From: Flexivirga meconopsidis
GTDB taxonomy: Bacteria; Actinomycetota; Actinomycetes; Actinomycetales; Dermatophilaceae
Reading direction: 5' to 3'
DNA: 64,000 nucleotides
Assembly (NCBI RefSeq): GCF_026162425.1
Contig: NZ_JAOBQJ010000003.1
Coordinates: 124,001 to 188,000 of the forward strand
Shown here piece by piece: positions 9,055-16,650 of the stretch. A model generated the notes under the pieces. The model saw only the letters and a list, made by a program, of their open reading frames with translations. It made no database searches and was not told where the DNA came from. Every line of letters begins with the position of its first letter. The stretch's first letter is position 1. The position numbers and the translations under genes were made by a program.

Positions 9055-10686
9055 TCACAACGGAGGGTTACCGTGCCGACGTTGGGCTGCTTCGCCCCGG
9101 CTCCGTAGCATCGCGAGGCCCTCGATCAGTGCTGCTCGGGTCTCATCGGGTTCGATGACGTCGTCGACCAGCCCACGTTCGGCGGCATAGAACGAGTGCA
9201 TGAGCTGCTCCGAGTACTCCTGGACGCGGCGGGCACGTGTTGCCTCGGGCTCATCCGAGCCGGCGATCTCCTTGCGGAAGATGACGTTTGCGGCTGCATC
9301 TGCGCCCATCACCGCGATCTCGTTGGTTGGCCAGGCGAAGGAGAGGTCGGCGCCGATCGAGCGCGAGTCCATCACGATGTACGCGCCGCCATACGCCTTG
9401 CGCATGATGACCTGGATGCGCGGGACTTGCGCATTGCAATATGCGTAGATGAGCTTGGCCCCGTGGCGGATGATGCCGCCTCGCTCCTGGTCGGTGCCGG
9501 GCAAGAAGCCAGGCACATCGACCAGCGTGATGATCGGAATGCCGAAGGAGTCGCACTGGGTGACGAACCGTGCGGCCTTCTCCGAGCTGGAAATGTCCAT
9601 CGCGCCGGCGAGCCGGGTCGGCTGGTTGGCGACGATGCCGACGGTCTGCCCGTCGATCCGGGCGAAGACGCACACGATGTTCGGCGCCCAGGTCTCGTGC
9701 ACCTCGATGAACTCGCTGTCGTCGACCAGTGTCTCGATTACCTGCAGCACGTCGTAGGACTTTTGCGGCTCGGCCGGCACCAGTTCGGCCAGGTCGACCT
9801 GCACCGCGGGGTCCTCGGGCAGCACCTCCGGGGGAGGGGTGTGGTTATTGGCGGGCAACAGCGACAGCAGGAAGCGAACGTCATCCAGGCACTCGCGCTC
9901 GTCGTCGTAGACGAAGCTGACGACGCCCGACGCGGCGCTGTGTATGTCGGCGCCGCCCAATTGCTCGGCGGTCATCGACTCGCCGGTCACCGCGGTCACC
10001 ACGTCCGGGCCCGTGACGAACATCTGCGACGTCTGCCGCACGGCGAAGACGAAGTCGGTCAGCGCGGGAGCGTATGCCGCGCCACCAGCGCATGGACCGA
10101 CCATCACGCTGATCTGTGGCACCACCCCGGATGCGGCGACGGTGCGACGGAAGATGCCGCCGTAGCCGGCCAGTGCGCTGACCCCTTCTTGGATGCGGGC
10201 ACCTGCACCGTCGTTGATCGACACGATCGGCGCGCCGGCCTGTAGTGCAAGGTCCATCAGCTTGTGCACCTTCTGCGCGTGCGCCTCGCCGAGGCTCCCA
10301 CCGAAGATGCGAAAGTCGCTGGCGTAGGCGAAGACTCGGCGGCCATGGACCATGCCCCACCCGGTGATGACGCCGTCGGAGTGCGGTCGCCGGTCGGCCA
10401 TCCCGAAGTCGGTCGCGCGATGTCGGCGGAAGCCCTCGATCTCGTGGAAGGTGCCAGAGTCGAAGAAATGCTCGACGCGCTCGCGGGCGGTCAGCTTGCC
10501 GCGGCCACGCTGCACCTCGCTGGCCCGGTCGGTCGTCGAGCGCACCTCGTCACGCATGCGCCGCAACCGGATGATGCCGTGCTGCATGGTGGGCGATGTC
10601 GGCGCTGCGTCCGGGGGGCTCGGCGGGATCACCCGCAGCGCGGGGCGCGTCGGCTGTTCGTCGTCGGCGGTCTGCAACTGGCTCAT
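9055..10686 (-). CDS. Acyl-CoA carboxylase carboxyltransferase (AccD/PccB type)
   Basis: 543 residues, the usual size for fused-type carboxyltransferase beta subunits that make malonyl- or methylmalonyl-CoA from biotin-bound CO2. Both crotonase-fold halves are present. Acyl-CoA-binding glycine pairs are seen at GPCAGGAAYAP and, in the C-terminal half, at RKAYGGAYIVM. The entry MRDEVRSTTDRASEVQRGRG and GKLTARERVEHFFDSGTF are family hallmarks. The start ATG 10686 has AAAGGAG at seven bases. No biotin-carrying alpha subunit is encoded nearby, so it must borrow one from primary metabolism. In this operon it probably raises extender-unit supply for the KAS enzymes. Substrate length cannot be read reliably. 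Confidence 0.9.
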   Translation of the reverse strand: MSQLQTADDEQPTRPALRVIPPSPPDAAPTSPTMQHGIIRLRRMRDEVRSTTDRASEVQRGRGKLTARERVEHFFDSGTFHEIEGFRRHRATDFGMADRRPHSDGVITGWGMVHGRRVFAYASDFRIFGGSLGEAHAQKVHKLMDLALQAGAPIVSINDGAGARIQEGVSALAGYGGIFRRTVAASGVVPQISVMVGPCAGGAAYAPALTDFVFAVRQTSQMFVTGPDVVTAVTGESMTAEQLGGADIHSAASGVVSFVYDDERECLDDVRFLLSLLPANNHTPPPEVLPEDPAVQVDLAELVPAEPQKSYDVLQVIETLVDDSEFIEVHETWAPNIVCVFARIDGQTVGIVANQPTRLAGAMDISSSEKAARFVTQCDSFGIPIITLVDVPGFLPGTDQERGGIIRHGAKLIYAYCNAQVPRIQVIMRKAYGGAYIVMDSRSIGADLSFAWPTNEIAVMGADAAANVIFRKEIAGSDEPEATRARRVQEYSEQLMHSFYAAERGLVDDVIEPDETRAALIEGLAMLRSRGEAAQRRHGNPPL

Positions 10687-10725
10687 GCTTGGCTCCTTTG
10701 GGTTGGGGCTGCGGTGACCCGACGG

Positions 10726-11391
10726 TCAGGACACGACCACTGCGGCCAGCAGGAAATCGTCGTAGCGGCACCAGCGCCCCGGCCAGTCCCAGCGCTCGCC
10801 ACGGTGTCGATTAGGGCGGGTGGTGGTCACCACGAAGGTGCCGTCCGGAAACACCCGCGAGCGCGCCCCTGTCATCGGGAGGGTCCGGTCGGTCAATGTG
10901 TGGAATGCCTTGTAGGCGGCTTCCTTGGTGCTGAAAAGCAAACGCTCCCAAGCAATTTCATTGCCGAAGTAGTGGCCCAGCTCTGCGAGCTGGTGGATCT
11001 CGTCCTCGGTGGTGAAGGCACGATGCGCCCCGCCCACTGGTTCGTTGGGCTCCGCATCGATGCCGATCGCCCGGTGATGGCGGCCCAATCCGACTGCGGC
11101 ACCGAGGTATCCGTCGGTATGGGTCAGTGAGCCGACGATGCCCACGGGCCAGGCTGGCGCGCCCGAGTCCTGTCGGCCGATCGGCATGTGGGCGAAGCCG
11201 ATCTCACCCAGCGCCTCCCGTGCGCAACGGCGAGCCAGCACCGACTGCATCGCCCGTGCCCCGCGCCCGACCAGGTGCTGTTCGTCGGTGCGAACCTCTG
11301 CGTCGGTGCTCTCGCCCAGCAGCTGTGCACAGGCGACGGTCGGCGGCAGGATCGCCCGCAGACCGTCACCTGTGATCAGCAGCTCAGCCAA
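10726..11391 (-). CDS. 4'-phosphopantetheinyl transferase (Sfp/EntD type)
   Basis: Transfers phosphopantetheine from CoA to the serine of carrier proteins. The family motifs are clear: GIDAEPN around residues 108-114 (Mg2+-binding Asp) and WERLLFSTKEAAYKAFH around 147-163 (WxxKE.xxK, Mg2+-binding Glu and catalytic Lys). The 221-residue length is typical of EntD-like enzymes. The gene overlaps the end of the ketoreductase gene by 8 bases and precedes the carboxyltransferase by 39. Likely clients are the two carrier proteins at 13127-13378 and 28671-28928. Its presence is characteristic of dedicated biosynthetic loci. Confidence 0.93.
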   Translation of the reverse strand: MAELLITGDGLRAILPPTVACAQLLGESTDAEVRTDEQHLVGRGARAMQSVLARRCAREALGEIGFAHMPIGRQDSGAPAWPVGIVGSLTHTDGYLGAAVGLGRHHRAIGIDAEPNEPVGGAHRAFTTEDEIHQLAELGHYFGNEIAWERLLFSTKEAAYKAFHTLTDRTLPMTGARSRVFPDGTFVVTTTRPNRHRGERWDWPGRWCRYDDFLLAAVVVS

Positions 11392-12133
11392 GTGTCACAC
11401 CGCCGTCGACACTCACGACCTGGCCGGTCATGTAGTCGGCACCGAGGAACATCCCCAGCACCTCCGCGACTTCCTCGGGCGTGCCGTACCGACCGAGCGG
11501 GATGCGCGTGCGCATGCCGTCTTTCACACTGTCGGAAAGGGACTCGGTCATGCCGGTGATGACGAAACCGGGCGAGAGCGCATTGACCGTCACGCCGCGA
11601 CGGGCGCACTCGACGGCGAGGGTGCGCGTCATACCGATCAGGCCGGCCTTGGACGCCGAGTACGCGGTCTGACCCGGGGTCGCGACGATCCCCGATGGGG
11701 AGACGACGTTGACCACCCGGCCCCACCGAGCCTTCAGCATCGCCGGCAGGAAGGCCCGGGCGACGTGAAAGCTGCCGACCAGGTTGGTCTGGATGACTTG
11801 CGCCCAATCGTCCGGGTTCTGCATCGCCATCAGGGCGTCCTTGCGCACGCCGCTGTTGTTGACCAGCACGTCGACGACGCCGAGCTGCTCGGTCACCTCC
11901 TGCTGCATTCGCTGGACCTGCTCCCACGACGAGATGTCGCCCCCGAGGACACAGTGCGGGTTGTGCAGATCCGCAGCGGTCTTCTCGGCGCCATCGCGCG
12001 AGGAGTTGTAGTGCACCGCGACCCGACAGCCAAGGCGGTCCAACTCGATCGCCATCGCCCGGCCCAGGCCGCCGGACGCGCCGGTGACAAGGGCAATGTG
12101 CGGCGAATCTGCTTGTTTCTGTGCGATGTTCAT
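11384..12133 (-). CDS. 3-oxoacyl-ACP reductase, SDR family (FabG-like)
   Basis: 249-residue short-chain dehydrogenase that probably reduces a beta-ketoacyl carrier thioester with NADPH. The dinucleotide motif TGASGGLG lies at about 17-24. NNSG lies near 95. The catalytic Ser (VVSPSG, near 144), Tyr and Lys (TAYSASKAG, near 157-161) follow in correct order. ATG 12131-12133 is preceded by AAGGAGG and forms an ATGA overlap with the KAS III stop, showing tight coupling. FabG-like enzymes also act in type II polyketide and alkyl-pyrrole pathways. Here the pairing with KAS III and an ACP points to a short fatty-acid-like chain. Confidence 0.9.
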   Translation of the reverse strand: MNIAQKQADSPHIALVTGASGGLGRAMAIELDRLGCRVAVHYNSSRDGAEKTAADLHNPHCVLGGDISSWEQVQRMQQEVTEQLGVVDVLVNNSGVRKDALMAMQNPDDWAQVIQTNLVGSFHVARAFLPAMLKARWGRVVNVVSPSGIVATPGQTAYSASKAGLIGMTRTLAVECARRGVTVNALSPGFVITGMTESLSDSVKDGMRTRIPLGRYGTPEEVAEVLGMFLGADYMTGQVVSVDGGVTLG

Positions 12134-13125
12134 GCTGCCTCCTTGGATTCCCCACCCCACCGGAGGACCATCGATCCCCAGGTCATTCCGGCACCGAAGC
12201 CCATCAACATGATCAGGTCACCCTGCTGGATCCGGCCTTCGCCGACCGCTTCGTCGAGGGCGATCGGGATCGAAGCCGACGCGGTGTTGCCATACCGCTC
12301 CAGGTTGGTGAACACCCGGTCCGGGTCGAGTCCGGCGTGGGAGGCTATCGAGTTGATGATGCGAATGTTCGCCTGGTGCGGGATGACCAGCGCCAGATCT
12401 TCGACCTCGACGCCCGCGTTGTCGAGCGTCCGTCGTGCGGTGGCGACCGACAGCCGGACGGCGTTGAGGTAGATTTCGTTGCCGTTGATCTTGGCGTAGT
12501 GCAGACCCTCGTCGATGGCCTCCTTGGACGGAGGCATGCGACTACCGCCGCAGACCGCCTGGAGGCTCGAGGTCCAGCGGCCCTCGGCCCCCAGATCCCA
12601 ACCGAGCACCCAGTCGGACTCGCCCGGGGTGAGCACGACGGCACCTGCACCGTCACCGACGAGGATGCCGAGGTCGCGGTCCTCCGGATTGGCGGTCAGT
12701 GAGTGAGTGTCGGTGCCGATCAACAGGATTGGGCGAGGGTCGACGCGCATCAGTGCGTAGGCGTGGACTAGCCCGTACATAAAGCCGGAACACTCGGCGT
12801 TGACGTCGTGCGCGCTACCGGCGACCCCGAGCTCGTGCTGGACGAACGCGGAGGTCGCTGGCGACGGCTGCTCCGGGGTCGCGGTCGCCACCACGAGGTG
12901 AGCGATGTCGTCGGCGGTCAGCCCGGCGTGTTCGAGGGCGGCCCGGCCGGCGTCCACCGCCAGCGAAGCGGTGGTCTCACCGTCGCGCACCCAACGGCGT
13001 TCGCGGATGCCGCATCGGCTCTCGATCCACTCCTCATCGATGTCGAACTTCTCTGCGAGCTCGGCGTTGGTGACGACCCGGTCGGGGACTGCCTTGCCCC
13101 AACCGGTGATCTGCATGTGCTGCAT
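12130..13125 (-). CDS. 3-oxoacyl-ACP synthase III (KAS III, FabH-like)
   Basis: Starts chains by condensing an acyl-CoA or acyl-carrier with malonyl-ACP. 331 residues. The catalytic triad is visible: Cys in NAECSGFMYG (near 110), His in HQANIRIINS (near 249) and Asn in YGNTASASIP (near 280). I start at ATG 13123-13125 (MQHMQITGWGKAVPD), one base after the ACP stop. A second Met lies three codons later. There is no clear ribosome binding site, so it relies on coupling to the ACP gene. KAS III enzymes of this type choose the starter unit. The starter here could be an acyl-CoA or a carrier-bound ring. The pocket cannot be judged by eye. Confidence 0.92.
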   Translation of the reverse strand: MQHMQITGWGKAVPDRVVTNAELAEKFDIDEEWIESRCGIRERRWVRDGETTASLAVDAGRAALEHAGLTADDIAHLVVATATPEQPSPATSAFVQHELGVAGSAHDVNAECSGFMYGLVHAYALMRVDPRPILLIGTDTHSLTANPEDRDLGILVGDGAGAVVLTPGESDWVLGWDLGAEGRWTSSLQAVCGGSRMPPSKEAIDEGLHYAKINGNEIYLNAVRLSVATARRTLDNAGVEVEDLALVIPHQANIRIINSIASHAGLDPDRVFTNLERYGNTASASIPIALDEAVGEGRIQQGDLIMLMGFGAGMTWGSMVLRWGGESKEAA

Positions 13126-13126
13126 G

Positions 13127-13378
13127 TCAGGCGGCCGCCGCGGCGACCTTGACCAGGCGGTCGTGCACGATCCGCAGCGTGGTCGAGCCGTCCTCATTCT
13201 CGAAGATGTCCGGGTCGGCACCGACCTCCGGGTGCTCGGACTGGAAGGAGTAGAGCCACTCCATCATGTCCATCGAGTCGATGTCGGAGATCTCCACCAG
13301 AGCGGCGTCCGGGTCGACGTCGGTGGCGCCGGAGACGGCCTCGATCTGGGCAAGGAACTCGCTGAGGGTCAGGGTCAT
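13127..13378 (-). CDS. Acyl carrier protein
   Basis: 83-residue acidic protein. The phosphopantetheine site is Ser35 in SDIDSMDMMEWLYSFQ, with the downstream Met-Met-Glu-Trp helix expected of carrier proteins. AAGGAG stands seven bases before ATG 13376-13378. It is first in the leftward operon with KAS III, ketoreductase, PPTase and carboxyltransferase. It shares its upstream region with the rightward monooxygenase operon. The motif is DSM rather than the DSL of the housekeeping ACP, which supports a dedicated role. It would carry the chain built by KAS III and the FabG-like reductase. Confidence 0.9.
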   Translation of the reverse strand: MTLTLSEFLAQIEAVSGATDVDPDAALVEISDIDSMDMMEWLYSFQSEHPEVGADPDIFENEDGSTTLRIVHDRLVKVAAAAA

Positions 13379-13441
13379 CGTTTTCTCCTTCGCTTGCGCC
13401 GGCGCACCGGCAGTGCGCGGCGACGTTGCTGGACGTCGATC

Positions 13442-13515
13442 AGTGAACGGGCCGGGCGCAACGCGAACGCAAGACCGGCGCACGTTGCGCCGCTGTTGCG
13501 CGCGGCCCGCAGTCT
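13442..13515. promoter_or_regulatory. Divergent SARP-type promoter region with paired heptamer repeats
   Basis: On the plus strand GTTGCGC (13484-13490), four bases, then GTTGCGC (13495-13501), eight bases, then CAGTCT as -10 candidate (13510-13515). On the minus strand CTTGCGT, four bases, GTTGCGC (complement of 13456-13473), eight bases, then TTCACT as -10 (complement of 13442-13447). Eleven-base repeat period and an 8-base gap to -10 are the known arrangement for SARP binding. The two halves are nearly mirror images and would serve the acp and monooxygenase operons. Confidence 0.6.
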
Positions 13516-13575
13516 CGGATCCGACGGCGAGCCATCCGGGCCCGTCTGCCGTGTCCCGCAGCGAAAGGCAGCACC

Positions 13576-15123
13576 ATGACAGCAACCGTCGCCGACCGGA
13601 CCGTCGGCACCGTGAGCCCCCGGCCGGTGGACGACCTGTCCGGGTCGGGCGAACACACCCACGCCGTGCTGATCGTCGGCGCAGGGTTCTCCGGCATCGG
13701 GATGGCGATCCGGCTGCGGCAGGAAGGCATCCACGACGCCGTCGTGCTGGAGCGCGCCAGCACGCTCGGAGGCACCTGGCGGGACAACACCTACCCCGGC
13801 AGCGCCTGCGACGTGATGTCACTGCTCTACTCCTTCTCGTTCGCGCCCAGCACGACCTGGGCACACACGTTCGGCAAGCAGCCGGAGATCCTCGCCTACC
13901 TGCAAGAGTGCTCCGAGCGCTTCGGCATCAGCGATCAAATCCGGTACAACCAGGAAGTCGTCGAAGCCCGTTGGGATGAGCGCGAATCGGTGTGGACGGT
14001 GCACACCGGCGACACGCAGTACCGCGCCCGAGTGCTGGTCAACGCCACCGGTTACCTGTCCGACCCGTCTCTGCCTGACGTGCCCGGCGTCGCCGACTTC
14101 ACCGGGCGGATCGTGCACACCTCGGCGTGGGATGCCGAAATCGACCTGACCGGCAAACGTGTGGCGGTGGTCGGCACCGGCGCGTCCGCGATCCAGGTGG
14201 TGCCAGCGATCCAGCCGCAGGTCGAGTCACTCGACCTCTACCAGCGCACTCCGGCCTGGGTGGCACCGAAACCAGACAAGGAGATCACCGACCGGGAGAA
14301 GTGGGTGCGGCGCAATCTGCCCGGTTACCAACGGTTCCGGCGCAACTTCAATAAATACGGCCGGGAGGTGCTGATCCCGATGTTGTCCCGTCCTGCGGTG
14401 ATGGAGAAGACCCTGCAGGGTCAGGCACTGAAGATGCTCGGCGAACAGATCGAAGACCCGCAGCTGCGCGAGCAGCTCACTCCCGACTACACCGTCGGCT
14501 GTAAGCGCATCCTTTTCTCCAACGCGTACTACCCGGCGCTCGCCGCCTCGAACACGACGCTCGTGCCGTCCGCGGTGACCGGCTTTACCGAGACCGGTGT
14601 CGTCGCCGATGGCGTCGAGCGACCGGCCGACGTCGTGGTGCTGGCTACCGGTTTCCAAGCCACGAAGCGTCCGGTGGCCGACCGTATCGTCGGCCGGGAC
14701 GGTCAGTCGCTCACCGACGCCTGGAGCCAGACCATGTCGGCATACCTCGGCACGACCGTGCACGGCTTCCCCAACCTCTTCCTCATGCTCGGCCCGAACA
14801 CTGCCCTCGGGCACTCGTCGCAGACGGTGATGATCGAGGCCCAGATCGAGTATGTGCTCGGTGCCCTACGCACGATGCAGGACCGCGGAGTCGCCGCCCT
14901 GGAGGTGCGCGAGGAGGTACAGCGGTCGTATGTCGAATGGCTGCAGAACCGCTTCGAGGGCACCGTGTGGCAGTCCGGTGGATGCACCAGTTGGTACCAG
15001 GACTCGACCGGTCACAACCCGTCGATATGGCCGACCTTTACCTGGACCTTCCGCAAGCAGACCCGCAACTTCCGCGCCGCGGACTACGCACTCGTCACCA
15101 CGCCCGTGCGGGCGTCGGCCTGA
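13576..15123 (+). CDS. Flavin monooxygenase, Baeyer-Villiger type
   Basis: 515-residue FAD/NADPH enzyme that inserts oxygen next to a ketone or oxidises a heteroatom. The FAD Rossmann motif GAGFSG lies at 35-40 and GTW at about 76 (TLGGTWRDNTYPG). The Baeyer-Villiger fingerprint FTGRIVHTSAWD lies at about 175-186. The NADPH Rossmann motif GTGASA follows near 200, and a late ATGF segment near 358. The N-terminal 27 residues are disordered-looking. First gene of a three-gene rightward operon driven from the heptamer-repeat promoter. It is probably a tailoring oxygenase for the cluster product. The ketone formed by the alpha-oxoamine synthase or by chain extension is a possible substrate, but that is guesswork. 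Confidence 0.88.
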   Translation: MTATVADRTVGTVSPRPVDDLSGSGEHTHAVLIVGAGFSGIGMAIRLRQEGIHDAVVLERASTLGGTWRDNTYPGSACDVMSLLYSFSFAPSTTWAHTFGKQPEILAYLQECSERFGISDQIRYNQEVVEARWDERESVWTVHTGDTQYRARVLVNATGYLSDPSLPDVPGVADFTGRIVHTSAWDAEIDLTGKRVAVVGTGASAIQVVPAIQPQVESLDLYQRTPAWVAPKPDKEITDREKWVRRNLPGYQRFRRNFNKYGREVLIPMLSRPAVMEKTLQGQALKMLGEQIEDPQLREQLTPDYTVGCKRILFSNAYYPALAASNTTLVPSAVTGFTETGVVADGVERPADVVVLATGFQATKRPVADRIVGRDGQSLTDAWSQTMSAYLGTTVHGFPNLFLMLGPNTALGHSSQTVMIEAQIEYVLGALRTMQDRGVAALEVREEVQRSYVEWLQNRFEGTVWQSGGCTSWYQDSTGHNPSIWPTFTWTFRKQTRNFRAADYALVTTPVRASA

Positions 15124-15153
15124 GCGCCAACTCACCAAGGAGAGGACACCACC

Positions 15154-16650
15154 ATGACGACGACCAACGTCAGCCGACGCACCATGATCGGTGCCACCGC
15201 TGGAGCGACCGTGCTCGCCTGGCTCCCGGCGAGCCGCAGCTGGGCCACCACGCTGCCCTCCGACGCCACGGCGATGCCGGTGCCCAAGCTGCGCGGCACG
15301 CTCACCACCTCGGCCGTCGACGGCTACAGCCACGACTTCGGCGGCATGCGCACCGCACGCCCGTACGCCGTCCTGACTCCGGCCGGTGCCGACGACATCG
15401 CGGCGATGATCCGGTTCGCCCGCAACCGGAGAATCTCGGTCGCGATGAACGGGCAGAGCGGCGAGACCGGGCTGCTCGAGTCGCATTCCTGCCTCGGTCA
15501 GGCGCTCACCGCCGGCGGTGTGCAGATCAACTCCCGCGGGCTTCGCACCGTGCACTCGGTCAACACCAGGGTCGCCGACGTCGACGCCGGGGTGACCTGG
15601 GCCGAATTGGCCACTGCCGCAGCGAAAGTCGGCGCCCGAGTGCCAGCGCTGACCGACTATCTGCACTTGTCGATCGGCGGCACCGTGTCGGTGGGCGGAA
15701 TTGGCGGCGGTGTGCAGCGCTTCGGGTTGCAGAGCGACCTGGTCACCTGGGTCGAGGTCGTGACCGGCACCGGCAGCATCGTGCGGGCCTCGGCAACCTC
15801 GAACAAGGCGCTGTTCGACGCGGTGCGGGCCGGCGCCGGCCAATTCGGCATCATCACCCGGCTCGGCATCTCGATGGCGCCCGCCGAGCAGACCGCGACG
15901 ATCACCACGCTCTACTACGACGACGCCGCGACGTTCGTCGCCGACCACGTCGCGCTGATGGAGGCCGACTGCTTCGACCACCACGCCGGCAGCCTGATCA
16001 GCACCGACGACGGCAAGTCCTGGGCCTACTCGATCGAGGTTGGCAGCTTCCACACCGCGCCCGAGCTGCCCGCCGCACCGGCTGCGCTGGCCAACGCCAA
16101 GGACGTGCGCTCCCGGCGCACGACCGCATCGATGCCCTACCAGAGCTGGGCGTTCCGGGTCGACGAGTTCGCCGCGGCGATGGTCTCCAGCGGCCATTGG
16201 TCGGGTCCGAAACCATGGCTCAACCTGCTGGTCACCAAGGAGAAGGTGGTGGAGTTCCTGCAGTACGTCGAGACGCAGCTGACCCCAGCCGACTTCGGCG
16301 CCGGCTTCTGCATCATTGCCCCGCTGCAGGAGAAGACGCTGAAGTCGCCGGCGTTCGCGCTCGGCAACTCGCGGTCGGGCGTGCACTTCTTCTTCGACAT
16401 GCTGTCCTTTCCTGGTGCCGACGCGCCGCCGGTGGCGGAGGCGATGGCTAAGAACCGGCGGATCTACGACTGGCTGGTCGACCGCGGCGGGAAGCGCTAC
16501 ATCATCGGAGCCATCGAAATGTCGATCGGTGACTGGATGCGGCACTTCGGCGCGCGCTACACGACATTGAAGTCGCTGCGCGATCGCTTCGACCCGAGCG
16601 GGATCCTCACCCCGGGCCAGGGCATGTTCTCTCGGAGCAGTGCCAAATGA
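15154..16650 (+). CDS. Tat-exported FAD-linked oxidase, cytokinin-dehydrogenase-like
   Basis: 498 residues. The N-terminus has a twin-arginine signal (NVSRRTMIGATAGATVLAW, cut near residue 33), so the enzyme should act outside the membrane. A PCMH-type FAD domain follows (about 65-250), with TDYLHLSIGGTVSVGGIGGG and GLQSDLV closely resembling cytokinin dehydrogenases. The C-terminus FDPSGILTPGQGMF is also CKX-like. The stretch where CKX enzymes carry the flavin-linking His (GHS) reads NGQSGET here, so covalent FAD by that residue appears lost. A ribosome binding site, AAGGAGAGG, precedes ATG 15154. An ATGA overlap follows. It probably oxidises an exported amine or alcohol of the pathway. Confidence 0.75.
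   Translation: MTTTNVSRRTMIGATAGATVLAWLPASRSWATTLPSDATAMPVPKLRGTLTTSAVDGYSHDFGGMRTARPYAVLTPAGADDIAAMIRFARNRRISVAMNGQSGETGLLESHSCLGQALTAGGVQINSRGLRTVHSVNTRVADVDAGVTWAELATAAAKVGARVPALTDYLHLSIGGTVSVGGIGGGVQRFGLQSDLVTWVEVVTGTGSIVRASATSNKALFDAVRAGAGQFGIITRLGISMAPAEQTATITTLYYDDAATFVADHVALMEADCFDHHAGSLISTDDGKSWAYSIEVGSFHTAPELPAAPAALANAKDVRSRRTTASMPYQSWAFRVDEFAAAMVSSGHWSGPKPWLNLLVTKEKVVEFLQYVETQLTPADFGAGFCIIAPLQEKTLKSPAFALGNSRSGVHFFFDMLSFPGADAPPVAEAMAKNRRIYDWLVDRGGKRYIIGAIEMSIGDWMRHFGARYTTLKSLRDRFDPSGILTPGQGMFSRSSAK

Noticed and set aside
8966-9058. Upstream GTG start for the second SARP gene (GTGA overlap with the carboxyltransferase)
   Set aside because: Adds 31 residues without family similarity, and a strong GGGAGGG site fits the GTG at 8963-8965 instead. 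Not fully excluded.
14866-16545. 559-residue frame opposite the FAD oxidase
   Set aside because: Arg/His/Gly-rich shadow translation; the plus strand carries a recognised enzyme with Tat signal.
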